Positions 21,053 to 31,404 of a DNA stretch of 64,000 nt are shown piece after piece (within the stretch, counting starts at the first letter, position 1; every line of letters begins with the position of its first letter). Made by a program: the position numbers and the translations under genes. The notes beneath the pieces are model-generated. The model was not told the origin of the DNA. It did not search any database and saw nothing but the letters and a program-made list of their open reading frames with translations. The DNA lies in NCBI RefSeq assembly GCF_002099425.1, contig NW_018344068.1, forward strand, positions 3,173,501 to 3,237,500, written 5' to 3'. The DNA comes from Phascolarctos cinereus (taxonomy: Eukaryota > Chordata > Mammalia > Diprotodontia > Phascolarctidae).

Positions 21053-21175
21053 AAGCTATTCTAAGTCTCTTGGCCTCCTCAGACTTCCATTTCCTCACCT
21101 GTATATTGAGGGAAAAGGGCCTTTATGACCTCTAGGTTCCTTCCAGCTCTGACACTTTATGACTTAAGTCTAGGA
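21053..21175 (+). mobile_element. MIR3, 3' half
   Basis: 'ccatttcctcacctgtatat', 'cctctaggttccttccagct', 'ctgacactttatgactt'. Confidence 0.75.
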
Positions 21176-21279
21176 CAATATGGCAGTTTATTTTTTTTTA
21201 AACAGAAATTTGATTCATACATATACCTCTTCAGGAAAACTACTGTATCAGAAAAAGATATGTAGGCCAGTAAACCTAA

Positions 21280-21445
21280 ATTCTGTGTGACCTCAGGGAA
21301 AATCAATTATTCGCTCAACGTCCCCAGGCTACTCTTGAACAACCAGAACTTTAGTTGGGGATGAGTTGCCAATTTGTATCCTGGAAAGGAGTTTCCACAC
21401 TGGGAGTTCCTCCCATGGACAAAATCACGGGTCTGGACAAAACCA
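21280..21445 (+). mobile_element. MAR1-like CORE-SINE, 3' half
   Basis: 'tgtgtgacctcagggaaaat' followed by the MAR1 body: 'ggatgagttgccaatttgta', 'aaggagtttccacactggga', 'aaaatcacgggtctggac'. Confidence 0.75.
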
Positions 21446-21489
21446 AATGCAAAAGCATCATCTGGAACCCAACTAACATGAGCTCAGCT

Positions 21490-21745
21490 CAGGGGCAGTT
21501 TAGGTGGTACAGCAGATAGAGTGCTGGGCCTGGAGTCAGGGAGACCTAAGTTCAAATCCAGCTTCAGAGACTTTCTAGCTGGGTGACTCTGGGTAAGTTA
21601 CTTAACCTCCATTTGCCTCAGTTTCTTCATCTGTAAAATGGGAGTACTAATAGCAACTACATCCCAGGATTGCTGTGAGGATCAAATGAAATAATATTTG
21701 TGAAGTGGCTAGTGTATTATTAGCTATTATGTTAGCTATCCTTTA
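21490..21745 (+). mobile_element. MIR-type SINE with marsupial tRNA head (Ther1-like)
   Basis: Nearly full length. The head is 'ggggcagtttaggtggtaca'; a B-box-like 'agttcaaatcc', 'cctcagtttcttcatctgta', 'gattgctgtgaggatcaaat' and the L2-like tail follow. It combines the marsupial SINE head with a MIR core and so links the two families. Confidence 0.88.
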
Positions 21746-23107
21746 TTATTATACTTACATAATTATGATTATTATTTCTGAGATGGATGATGCAAATCCC
21801 AAGGAAACAAAAAAAAAAATGGAAGCATTTGTGATTTTGTGTAGGGAATTCCTGGTGTGGTGCCTCCCCTTGCTTTGAGTCCAAGTCCAGTGGTTTTCCC
21901 ACTACACTACGCTGCTCTAAACATCACTTCTTTCTCCTTAAAAAGAGGACCCTATGACCTCATTGTTACCCAGAAGTCTTGGGAGAATTGGTCTATGCCT
22001 GGAGAAGACTTTGAGGGCCAGGGATGAAACAAATACTGAGTCCAAAAAGATAATGCTGTCAAGAGCACATTCCATTTTACTACGCAATTGTTTTCTGGCT
22101 GCCAAGTAAAACACACATATGAAAAGAAATGACAGGAGGACACATGTTCTGGAACGATTTTATAAACTTTAAATATTTCATCTGTTTTAAAATATTCCCC
22201 CCAATAATAACAATTCATCACCAATTCACACTGAAGATTAACTGACTCTCACATCTCAGCTTTCACAATATTAACATTTTTTCTCCCCATAAGTTTGGTA
22301 ACCCAAAATTGCACCTGAAACTGTTTAAACACTATCATTTTTTTCAACACCTTCTAACTGGGAAACAGATAAGTTGATCTATGCTCACTCCTACAAGAGA
22401 TTTTTGATCTGGCCTGAGAATGAGTATGGCAAGTCTCAAACCAGCATGTTTTCAAAGTGAGGAGGCCCAGGGAACCCCAGCGAGGTGGGGGAGATAAAGA
22501 TTGTGGCCATGGAGTCCTGCAGAGGGCCTTTCTGAAGCCTCCTGAGGCATTTCCAACTTAGCTGCAGCCATCCTTGGCAACCAGGGCTTCTATTTTGGAG
22601 AGAGACTAAATTATCATTTGTTTACAAGGTCCACCCCAAAGAGAGATGCAAATGTCTAGTGTTTAGAGAGCTGTCTCAAGGTGTGGGATAGTGTAACCTG
22701 ACATACATTAACAGTCAAGGCAGGGTTTAATTTGTATACACACACCCATCCTGGAACTCCCACCTCCTGTAGTACTCAGCCGGATTCTCTTCTCTCCACA
22801 CTGGCGCTTTGGGGAATCTTTGCCCTCTTTTCCCCACCCCTCCATTCTACCTGGAAGTAGCAGATCTCACTGCTGGTCCCTTTATAGAGGGCGGGCTGGT
22901 CATAACCATGCCATTCAGCTGCTCTTCTCTTGTCCCCAATGCTTACTTCTACCCTACACTCAGTACAGGTGTAACTGGTGGAATTCTCAGTCTCAGTGTC
23001 ATCCCTCACCTTAACCCCAAACCCATCTCCCTATACCTAGACTCCTGGTTGCTCAAAAACTCCATCCTAATTCTCACTTCCTATCTCTGGGTCCCAGAAA
23101 CTATGAG
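21746..23107. other. Unassigned, long repeat-poor stretch
   Basis: About 1.36 kb with no recognisable repeat. The 118-codon plus-strand frame at 22809-23165 runs into the following MIR and has no domain, so it is not called. 22050-22330 is AT-rich and free of repeat signatures. Confidence 0.3.
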
Positions 23108-23335
23108 TAAGAACAATGACAATATCAGACATTATATAGTGCTTTACATACATGCTGTGAGGTAGGTGTGATTGTTATCCCAGTTCTACAAATGAGGAAA
23201 CTGAGGCAAAGTGAGACACTGTGTGACTTGCTCAGAGTTATACAGATAGTGGATATCAGGGGAGGGATTTTAACCCAGGTCTCACCTGATCTTGGGTTGA
23301 ATTCTCTTTCTATTACCCTATGCTTCCTCTCAAAG
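23108..23335 (-). mobile_element. MIR
   Basis: Complete antisense MIR: 'tatagtgctttacatacatg', 'caaatgaggaaactgaggca', 'gtgtgacttgctcagagtta', 'attttaacccaggtctcacc'. Confidence 0.85.
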
Positions 23336-23654
23336 AAATGCTTAGGAGACTCACTGAGTCTAGAGTTTGCTCTGAAATATACATAGATGAATCTCATTTC
23401 AATGCTTGATGTACCCACAGACTCACTATCATGCTCTGCATATGCCTTTGGTTTTCCCTCTAGGGGATTAAAAGGAAAGAGAGGCAGAGGAGAGACCCTT
23501 TGTGTCCTTCCCTGATTAGTGCTCATGGTAAAAACTCTGAAGAGGTAAAGGGTCGTGGCCCTCACTGCAAGATGGTTTTCTTTTGTGGTAGGCCTGAGAA
23601 AGACAAACTCTGATCCAAACGAGTGTGTAAGAAGAAGCTAGCATGATGGAGGGG
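23336..23654. other. Unassigned
   Basis: A 146-codon minus-strand frame (23125-23565) starts here and reads through the MIR. It has no domain and is a chance frame. Confidence 0.3.
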
Positions 23655-23795
23655 AGAGGGTCTTGGCTCTGCCCTTTACTGGCCATACAACCTCTGAAAA
23701 ATGACTCGGAAACTGAGGCCCACAGAAATCTTGTCTTAGACTACATGACTTCTAAAGTCATTTCCAAATCAGATACTCTGTGATTTACTTAGGTC
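23655..23795 (+). mobile_element. MIR3, decayed
   Basis: 'agagggtcttggctctgccc', 'tgacttctaaagtcatttcc', 'aaatcagatactctgtga' follow MIR3 order with several gaps. Confidence 0.5.
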
Positions 23796-23799
23796 CATA

Positions 23800-23915
23800 T
23801 TCTCCCTCCAATGTAAACTCCTTGAAGGCAGAGGCCTTGTTTTTGTATCTCTAGTGCCTGGCAAAAAGTAGTCGCGATAAATGCTTGTTGAATTGAATTA
23901 GCTGATATCTGGAGC
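23800..23915 (+). mobile_element. L2 3' tail
   Basis: 'aactccttgaaggcagaggc', 'tctctagtgcctggcaaaaa', 'ataaatgcttgttgaattga'. Confidence 0.85.
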
Positions 23916-24404
23916 CCCCACAGGAAGAATAACAAAGTTATAGGAAGCTGTCCTTGACTGATAAGTGTCTCTTGGGATATTATGCTGGGAGGAGGCCTCA
24001 GGCTTCTGCTCTGCCCTCATCTTCTCCAGTTTCCCTCAAACAAAAACCACTTCTTCCCCTCCTCCACCACCACCTCCACAAGGAGCTCCCGTTCCAGGCA
24101 ATAGGAACCACCATCAGTGGCCCAGAGCTGGGAGAATTCTCAACCCCATTTCCTAACAGGTCGGGAATGGGGATGGGGTGGCAAAATGGACAGTTGCCAA
24201 TTTTCCTGAAGCTCTGGAAACAATAGAAGAACTGTTTCTGACATTCTAAGCTGGAATTCATACCACTGCAAAGATAGGTATTGATATGTTTATGACACTG
24301 CTTTGCACAGAACATGTCAATGGCTTCTTGTGACCTATTCCTATTGGAAGCTCTTACCTGGCAGCTGGGTGCCATCTACCCACCATCATTTGTGATTTTC
24401 TAAC
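23916..24404. other. Unassigned
   Basis: Overlapping 63-125 codon frames lie on both strands near 23954-24375, with no motif on either. No repeat is recognised. Confidence 0.3.
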
Positions 24405-24603
24405 CCTATACCAACATTATTATGTTATTTCATTTGATCCTCACAATAACCATGTGAGGCAGGTGCTATTATTATCCCCATTTTACAGATGAGGAAACTG
24501 AGGCAAACAAGGAGGTGTGTCACAAGAGTCACACAGGAAGTATCTGAGGCAGGTCTTCCTGACTCTCAGTTCTGTGCTCTGTCCCCCGTGTCACCCAGCT
24601 GCC
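24405..24603 (-). mobile_element. MIR
   Basis: Well-preserved antisense MIR: 'tttgatcctcacaataacca', 'ttattatccccattttacag', 'atgaggaaactgaggcaaac', and the head 'gtgtcacccagctgcc'. Confidence 0.9.
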
Positions 24604-24604
24604 T

Positions 24605-24770
24605 TTTGTCCTTGCCTTCGGCTGGAATACCGTCTCCCTCCCGCCTGTTTAATTCCTGTCTTTTAAAGCCCATCTCAAATGCCACCTTCTCTGGGAGTCT
24701 TCCTCCTCTGGACTTCACGTATCACTCTGCTTGTTCTTTCACAGTACAGTTACTATGTATTATATACATT
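24605..24770 (+). mobile_element. L2 3' UTR fragment
   Basis: 'gtcttttaaagcccatctca', 'aatgccaccttctctgggag', 'tatcactctgcttgttcttt' correspond to the stretch just downstream of the L2 ORF2 end. Confidence 0.65.
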
Positions 24771-25084
24771 ACACAACATAGATTTATGTACATTTGGATA
24801 GGTGTATAAATGTACGTATATATGTGTGTATCCCTATCCAGATATCTCACCACGAAGGTTGCTATAGATCTTCCTTCCAACTGCTTCCTTCTGACTGATT
24901 ATTCTCAATATGACACACATATCTAGTGAAGGCTTGAGAACCTTACAACAAGCAAACCCACTACAAACACAGGTTAATTTTGTGATGGGGCCTGGATGGG
25001 TAATTTGACCTTTGCTTTCACAAACAATGATCCTGATATTAGCTGATCAACAAAAATTGAGAGAAATCAATGGAGGCTTCCCTG
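24771..25084. other. Unassigned AT-rich stretch
   Basis: Contains short alternating TA/TG runs near 24790-24830. Nothing else is recognised. Confidence 0.3.
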
Positions 25085-25297
25085 TGCTTGCTCAGACCAT
25101 CCCCTAAGCCTACAATGCTCTTACTCCCCTTGTAGAATTCTTAACCATCCTTTAAAACCCATCAGAAACACCCCCTCCTTCTCTTATCGCCACAGTTGTC
25201 ACTGACTTTTTTCCTCTTGGACTTGGCGTAGTACTATGCTTTCTCCACTCTTAACATTTTTACCTTCTGTTATTTGTGTAACTGGTATATTCCCCTA

Positions 25298-25349
<52 letters not shown>

Positions 25350-25470
25350 CTATAAGCTCCTTGAAGGCAGGGGCTGTGACTTCTTTGTATGCTGAGTCTT
25401 GCCCATTGGCCTAACACAGTGTTAAACACACAATAGAAGCTTCGTAAATGTTTGCCGGACTGAAAAGAAT
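25085..25470 (+). mobile_element. L2 3' UTR to terminus
   Basis: 'accatcctttaaaacccatc' near the left, then after an AT tract 'aagctccttgaaggcagggg', 'cctaacacagtgttaaacac' and 'agaagcttcgtaaatgtttg'. Confidence 0.85.
25310..25344. repeat. (TA)n microsatellite inside L2
   Basis: About 17 uninterrupted TA units, with CATA units on each side. Confidence 0.97.
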
Positions 25471-25983
25471 AAGTGGAAAGTAGAGATCTTTAGGTGGACA
25501 AACAGCACTTTACTGATAGCATGAGAAGGCCATTAGCTCAGGATAGGTCACAGCTGCCCAATGGTCCTGGGGGGGGGGGACTCTGGGAGAGTTAATGAAT
25601 CTCACGTGGTTTTAACTCACCCAGGTTCACCAGAGGAGCAGCCTCCTCACCTGTTCTAAATGACCGGATTCTGTGCTTAACCAGATGACTCTTGAAACCT
25701 TTACACATGGGCTCTGCCTCCTTGTTGACCCTCACCACATGGCTTCTTCTTGAGCCAAAGATTCTCAGACCAGGGAGGGAGCAGACTGAATGATAGCCGT
25801 GCATCTCCCAGGGGAAGATGACTAGGAAATACAAATGATAAATAATTTTGAGTAATTTAGCAAAGTGCAGCCGCAAAGATGAAACGTGGCTTCAAACAAC
25901 AGGCCTCATGGCCCTAATGATTCATTCCCTCCTGCTGTAGGAGAAGATGCAAGATTTCCTGGCTGCACCCTGGGCAAGGCTGG
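25471..25983. other. Unassigned; G-run at 25570
   Basis: Contains a 10-base G homopolymer (25570-25579). No repeat family or gene is recognised. Confidence 0.3.
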
Positions 25984-26145
25984 GTTATCTGGATAATGGT
26001 ATTATCAAATGAAATGCAGGGTGGGTGTGCAAGCAGTGGGTGATTGTGGGTTATTTTGGTAACCCTAGCCCTGGAATTCAAAGCCAAAAGCATGCCACAG
26101 GGGAACCCCCAGTGTTATTTCAGCTCTGGCTGCTGAACTGGGAGT
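25984..26145 (+). repeat. Unassigned interspersed repeat, copy A
   Basis: Colinear over about 155 bases with the reverse complement of 28090-28240, at roughly 70% identity by eye. Shared words include ttatctggata, tatgcaagca/tgtgcaagca, gccatgcca/gcatgccaca and ccagtgttattt. Family not recognised. The strand given is relative to copy B. Confidence 0.65.
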
Positions 26146-26644
26146 TCAGGGGCAGCCTAGAGGCTGAGGAAAGGGGTTGGACCTTGAACATGAGTGCCAG
26201 GGGCAGAAAAATACCATCTGCATAAGGCAAGCTGTTCCTGGGTGTAGGGGCACACACACTCCATCATTCCGGCCCCTTCAGCTCCATGAAATCATGTGGT
26301 CAGTGGGAAAGAAAGCTCTAAGAGTAATAAGCACCATTTCTTCAATCAATATCCCCCAATTCATGCTGCCAGATGCCCAGTAGCAGCTGTGCCACTGAAC
26401 TTTTGTGATTCTCTCATATATCAGACTATTATGACGTCTTCCAACTGTACGTGTTAAAAATTAGCAGCAATATTCGAGTTGTTACGATTGGAGCTTAAAT
26501 CTCTCAGACAGCTGTAATTAGTTCCAGAGGGCGCAGCTGTCTCCTGCTAACAGCTGAAAGCTTTTTGGAGGGAAAAAACAGGAACCGTGTTTTCTGTCAG
26601 AATTAATGGTTGACAGGGTGACAGGGGAGGGTATAAGCCAAAAC
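26146..26644. other. Unassigned, includes an E-box cluster
   Basis: No repeat signature. See the separate entry for the motif cluster at 26500-26560. Confidence 0.3.
26500..26560. promoter_or_regulatory. Possible regulatory element: three CAGCTG E-boxes with TAATTA
   Basis: CAGCTG occurs at 26509-26514, 26534-26539 and 26551-26556, and a homeodomain-type TAATTA abuts the first at 26515-26520. The outer words gacagctg and cagctgtc (26507-26541) form an inverted repeat around a gagggcgc segment. Motif density alone is weak evidence. No conservation data are available, so function is speculative. Confidence 0.2.
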
Positions 26645-26706
26645 ATGGGCTCTCTCTCTTTCTTTCTTTCTCTCTTTCTTTCCTCATTTCTTTCTTTCTA
26701 TTTCTA
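26645..26706. repeat. Pyrimidine-rich (TTTC)n/(CT)n tract
   Basis: Imperfect run of CTCT and TTTC units about 60 bases long. Confidence 0.93.
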
Positions 26707-27259
26707 GATTTTCTGATTAATTGTAATTCAATGACTTGAGAGATCACTAGAAAGCAACAGTTCATTAAAGAAACAAATGTAAGAAAAAAGCCTTTTCTAT
26801 GGCTCTGTGTTCGAGGAAGATCCCAGTTCCAGGCTGGTCTAAGAAGCATGGAAGTTTGATGGGTCATAAAAATACTGCACACCCCCACCCTTCCTTTTCT
26901 TCCTTTCATGGGTATCTAAGATGAGCTATGACTATTTAATTTCCTTCCATTTGGTGAGAGGCTTAGAGATGAGGTCCATTCCTAGCCACCTAGGAATGTC
27001 TTTGAAGTTCCATCAGTAACCCATTGAAAACTAGAGTATGTAGACATGTCCTGCTTCTGCAAACAACACTGCATTGCCTAGTGGTACAATAATCCCTCCT
27101 CTACACTAGCAGCAGGAGGTGTGAAGGCTACCCTGGGATATACCTGTCTCAACAGACTATAATCTTCATGGGACTGTGGAAGTCCATGGGTTACTGCTGA
27201 ACCATCACACGGCATTATAGAATAGGTAGATAGATGTCTTATTTTAGAAGACTTTACCA
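26707..27259. other. Unassigned
   Basis: No repeat signature. A 120-codon minus-strand frame ending at 26909 covers the pyrimidine tract and is low complexity. Confidence 0.3.
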
Positions 27260-27665
27260 GGCCATGTAAAAGGCGCTACAAAAATCTAGATGTCACTGCC
27301 TCTATGAAGCCATCTACAATCTCCCCAAAGACAAAAATCTCCTCCCCTCTTCAAGGCCTCCAAATAGCTGCCAGAGTGATTGTCCTAAAGCCCAGGTTTG
27401 GCCATGTCATTCTGACTGCCTTTCTGTTTGGCATTTACAGCCCTTCACAACCTGGCACTAACCCCCCCTTCCAGTCTCATTATACATTGCTGCCTTTCCC
27501 TACAGTTGAGCTAGACTTGCCTTCTTGTTCTTCACAATGGCTACCATCTCCTGTCTCTGTGCCCTGGAATTGGCTGTCTTCCATGCCTAGAATGCACTTC
27601 TTTCTCACTTCCACCTCTCAGAATCCCTGGTTTCCTTCTAAGCACCCTAGCAGCTAGTGTCTTCC
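27260..27665 (+). mobile_element. L2 LINE, RT C-terminal end
   Basis: 'AARVIVLKPRFGHVILTAF' (about 27364-27420) corresponds to the L2 '..AARVxxLKxRxDHVT' segment. Later sequence matches the 'LFPLPGMPFxPSLxS'-like end ('SSMPRMHFFLTSTSQN'). An internal deletion removes the usual LQWLP segment. Confidence 0.75.
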
Positions 27666-27674
27666 CCTTTATCT

Positions 27675-28100
27675 TGTTTAGTTTCTAAATATACATTATG
27701 AACAAGCAGGATTTACAGCAGGAATGCAAGGTTGTTTCGGTAATATAATAGATCATATTAATAACAAAAATGATCAAAACCATATTCTATCAATGATTGT
27801 AGAAAAGGCTCTTGATAACAATACAACACTCATTTCTGTTAAAAAACACCCTACTAAAAAGCATAGGAGTAATTGAAGTTCTCTGCAATATTGTAAATAG
27901 TATCATTCTAAAGCCAAGAGCCAGAAATATTATAATATCGATAAATTAGAGGCTATTCCAAGAAGACCAGGGATAAAGCAAAGATGTCCATAATCACAAC
28001 TAATTTTTTTTAACATAATGCCAAGAAGTGTTATCTATAGCAACAAGACAAGAGAGAAAATTGAGGGAAAGTGTATAGGCAAAGAGAAAACTTGCCAACT
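27675..28100 (+). mobile_element. L1 ORF2 reverse-transcriptase fragment
   Basis: Plus strand reads EQAGFTAGMQGCFGNIIDHINNKNDQN, then IVEKALDNNTTL, KLEAIPRRPGIKQRCP, and AIATRQERKLRE in shifting frames. These match the L1 RT order QxGFIPGMQGxFN..INH - DAEKAFD - GxKQGCP - AIRQEKEI. The FADD box is absent and the frames are broken. No duplication was found. Confidence 0.8.
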
Positions 28101-28240
28101 CGAGCTCAAATAACACTGGAGTTTCCCTTGTGGCATGGCATTGGTCTTGAATTACAGTTCTAGAATTACTGAAATAACTCATAACCAGCCTTTGCTTGCA
28201 TACTTACCTAGACTTTCATAAGATACAACTGTTATCCAGA
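28090..28240 (-). repeat. Unassigned interspersed repeat, copy B
   Basis: Inverted counterpart of 25984-26145. Its right end reads 'aactgttatccagataatcc', a pattern seen at ends of some pogo/Tigger-like elements, but no terminal inverted pair is visible, so no class is assigned. Confidence 0.65.
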
Positions 28241-28599
28241 TAATCCAATAGTGTCCAGGTTTTGCATAAGGTACTGGAGGCTAGTGAGGTCCATATAAAT
28301 GATAGATTTCTCTGACTGCCCTTGGGAATTCTTGGTGGTGCTAGTTAGTCAGTCTAGGTAAGGAAAGGGTCTTTAACACACATGACCTGGCCAATTTCAA
28401 TCACTGGGATGAATTGTGAATTGTGAGATGGAGTGTTCTATATACAGACACTACGTATCTTTATAAGAAAAGACTATAAGGTCCTTGATTCTGATAATGA
28501 GACTGAGGGTGGTTTAAAGAGTGAAATTAGAATGTGCCCTCTTCCTAGTTCCTATATAACTAAAAATATGCAAGAATCACTTAATAAGCTGTGCCTCAT
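28241..28599. other. Unassigned
   Basis: AT-rich, with no recognised repeat or gene. Confidence 0.3.
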
Positions 28600-28712
28600 T
28601 TTATTCTTAACAGTTCTTCAAAACCCAACCTAAACGTTACCTCCTCAAGGAAGCTTTCTTCAACCTTCTCACTGAGTACAGAGCTTTCTCCTCTGACCAC
28701 TTTGGCATTTTT
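28600..28712 (+). mobile_element. L2 3' fragment
   Basis: 'ttcaaaacccaacctaaacg', 'ttacctcctcaaggaagctt' and 'tcttcaaccttctcactgag' match the L2 segment coding '..FKTxLKxHLLxEAF..' just before its stop. Confidence 0.75.
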
Positions 28713-28721
28713 TGGGGGGGG

Positions 28722-28862
28722 GCAAGACCTATGATTTTATTAGTATAAGCAAATTCCTTTGCAGGCGTTCTCTCACTGATACAGATTGGCAATTTATAAT
28801 TTTAGAGAATTGATGGATTACTGAGAGATTAAGTGACTTACCCATGATCACATGATCAATCT
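28722..28862 (-). mobile_element. MAR1-like CORE-SINE
   Basis: Antisense MAR1 body: 'ctatgattttattagtataa', 'cgttctctcactgatacaga', 'attaagtgacttacccatga'. Confidence 0.65.
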
Positions 28863-28867
28863 ACATG

Positions 28868-29365
28868 CAACAAGGGAACTTCTGGCTAAGATGGTGCGGT
28901 ATTAGGATCTAGAAGAACCCATTTCACTCATAAAGCTCTAAAATTGTACCAGAAGAAACAACAATAAAGAAAACCAGAAAGAAATTAGTATGAGATCCTC
29001 TATCCAGTCACTTCACAAGGAGACCTTCAGAAACCTATAAAGACTGTGAGCAAAAACAAGTCAAGGTAGGCAGAAGCAGAAGACGGAGACAGGACCAGAG
29101 AGGCGCCTGGTGTTGGCTAGCCTGAGCCACAGTAGGAAACAAGGCCAGACCAGTGTCTAGTCAGCTCAATGCCTGGGCAACCCTGCTTGAACCCTATCCC
29201 ATGCCCAGGTGGTGAAGTATTCAAGCAGCTTGTACTTGCAGGCAAACATGAAGGAACTCCTGCAAAGGGAAGTGAGCAGAACCATGAGAATAGTATATAC
29301 AATTGTGAAGATAAGCAAAGAAAGATTTAAGAACTCTCATTCTATTTATTTAATGACCAATCAGG
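28868..29365 (+). mobile_element. Internally deleted L1-type element, left part
   Basis: Begins with 'gaacttctggctaagatggt', an L1-type 5' start, and runs through about 300 bases of 5' UTR-like sequence. It then jumps near 29220 to the L1 3' region ('aagtgagcagaaccatgaga'). ORF1 and nearly all of ORF2 are missing. It is interrupted at 29365 by a hAT element. Confidence 0.6.
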
Positions 29366-29373
29366 GTTCTAGA
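29366..29373. repeat. hAT target-site duplication, left
   Basis: gttctaga, repeated exactly at 30025-30032. Confidence 0.85.
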
Positions 29374-30024
29374 TACAAGGGTTCCCAAAGTGGGTGATAC
29401 TGCCCCCTGAGGGGCACTGGAATGATCCAGAGGGACAGTAGTCGCCTTGAGTTTAATTGTGGGGCATTGAATAAAAATAAGGGGATAGTGGAAGCATAAG
29501 GAAAGAAGAGAAGAAAATTTTGAAAAACTGTTCATACATGTTTCATCTGTTGTGTAACAGAGTTAAAGTTGTAGTGATTACATTATTTTCCAAATAAATG
29601 CAAAAAATTCAAGTTATAACAAATTGGTGATCAAGTGTGCTAACAGGTCTTAACAAGCAAGTGCTGGCAGGGAAGTGTAGCAGGTGAGCATATCTCGCAT
29701 TGTTGGGAAGTCCAGCATGCATCCACAGGAATATGTGCATATAATGACTTGTTTACAATACGATCCTATAAGATTACATGACACAATATTGCATCATCAA
29801 AATTTCAATGAAGGAAAACCCCACAAATTTACAATAAATTATTAAGTTTAAGATGCGTCATTTAAAAATACTTTATATTTTTTGAAATGATGAAAATTTA
29901 AAAAAACAAACCATTAAAGGGTTAAAGAAAGTAGATTTCTGGGGGTGAGGAGGAGAGGGAGAGAGGCACTGTGTAATTTATTTTTGAAAAGGGGGTGGTA
30001 GGCCAAATAAGTTTGGGAACCTCT
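29374..30024. mobile_element. Complete non-autonomous hAT transposon
   Basis: 651 bases bounded by a perfect 8-base duplication gttctaga. Terminal inverted ends are imperfect: acaagggttcccaaag at the left, and agaggttcccaaac read inward from the right. The interior is AT-rich without a transposase frame. The exact duplication indicates an insertion younger than the L1 it interrupts. Confidence 0.88.
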
Positions 30025-30032
30025 GTTCTAGA

Positions 30033-30260
30033 AGAATCTTATCTCCTATCCAAAAGGTGATAGTTTCAAGGAATACAATGAAGTATAAATTTTTAGAAAT
30101 GGCCAAAGTAGGAATTTATTTTGCTTGCCTATGCATATTTATATAAGGGTTTTGTATTTCATTCTTTGTTTTTCAAAGGGAGGAGAAGTGAGAAGGGAAG
30201 GAGGAATTGTGATAGGACTGGCTAAAATAAAATGAAAAAGAAGAGAAAGAGAGTAATTCT
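30033..30260 (+). mobile_element. Internally deleted L1-type element, right part and tail
   Basis: Resumes the L1 3' UTR: 'ttttagaaatggccaaagta', 'aatttattttgcttgcctat', 'gggttttgtatttcattctt', a purine-rich run, then 'aataaaatgaaaaagaagag' as the A-rich terminus. Confidence 0.7.
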
Positions 30261-30854
30261 TTTTAAATGCACAGAAGAGAACAGAAGGAAGGCCAAGAGG
30301 AAACAGGGATAAATAGGAAAGCTTTGAAAGTTACATGATGAATTTATTATATACTCAAAAAGGAAGAGTAAGCTGTATGTTAATAGAGATTTAGTTTCAT
30401 GCTCAATCCTTTAATTTTCTGTTTAACTTTATATACAGAAATGCTAATTTTATTTGGTGTTTATTAAGTTCAGAATAAAAAATAATCAAATTTGATTGAT
30501 AAAAAATATCAGTAATTTAAATCAACAAGAATGGCTAGGATGACTCAAAGGCACAACCTGAACCCGGGTCTTCATGACTTCAAGGCTATTTGCAATACAT
30601 CGTCTCTTAACCAGTGCACTCATCATGTGACGTTTATTATAGCGATCTGTGTCCCATCACTCTCCTATACTTCAAGTTATCTGAATCGTGTTATTTCCCT
30701 GAAGGCTTAGCCTTAGCAAGGCGTAGTTCATTTTAAACAACAGGTCCACCTAAAGAGCCCTCCCCCGATTTCTCTGTTGCCCTTCTCATGTTCTACCATG
30801 TATCATACATACTGGTATATGTAAAATACTCTGGGGCACCACACTTTCCCATTT
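30261..30854. other. Unassigned AT-rich stretch with a MIR scrap
   Basis: A weak antisense MIR-like piece lies at about 30545-30625 ('ctgaacccgggtcttcatga'). Nothing else is recognised. Confidence 0.35.
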
Positions 30855-31335
30855 ATGAAGTACTTGCTACATGCAAAGCTCTGTAGGAGATACAAAGGGA
30901 AATCAGACACTATCACTGGTCCTGGATGAAACACGGTCACAAGTATGATGTAAGGTAGAACCTGAGAAGGGTAAAGGAGAGACCCAAACAAATCAGCACA
31001 AAAATAAATTTCAGAGGGAGGATGATGACTTTTATCTGATGGATGCAATGAACGGGGCAGCAGATCCCTAAGATAAGGCTTCTTAGGTGGGCTTTGAAGG
31101 AAAAAAAGAATTTCAACAGATGGAGATAAGGAGGTAGTTCCTTTCATGTAGGAAAAAGCAGGATGAGCTCAAGAGCCAGCTAGGAGTCCATGTGGTTGGA
31201 AAACAGATTGCCTGCAGGAGAACAACGAAATAAGGGCTTGAAGGCAGCATGGATCCAAATACGTCTCAGGCTTACATGTCAGCTAGGGAATTTGTATTTT
31301 ATCCTGGAGGTAAGTAGTGGAGATTCTGAGTTACA
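30855..31335 (-). mobile_element. L2 3' region
   Basis: Antisense L2: 'gaagtacttgctacatgcaa', 'gatgtaaggtagaacctgag', 'aagataaggcttcttaggtg', 'gaatttgtattttatcctgg'. About 480 bases, moderately decayed. Confidence 0.75.
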
Positions 31336-31339
31336 GATC

Positions 31340-31402
31340 AGTAATAATGAATAAGAGCTCACCTTTCTATAGTACCTTCAAGGTTTACAAAGCGTTTTCC
31401 TC
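31340..31402 (-). mobile_element. MIR tail fragment
   Basis: 'agctcacctttctatagtac' and 'caaggtttacaaagcgtttt' are the antisense MIR tail. Confidence 0.65.
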
Positions 31403-31404
31403 TT

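Noticed and set aside
22809-23165. 118-codon frame as a possible exon
   Set aside because: The last third is antisense MIR and the rest has no motif. No convincing acceptor/donor pair bounds it.
26521-26540. CTCF binding site at the gagggcgc core
   Set aside because: Only the right half of the CTCF consensus fits (AGAGGGCG). The left five positions match poorly.
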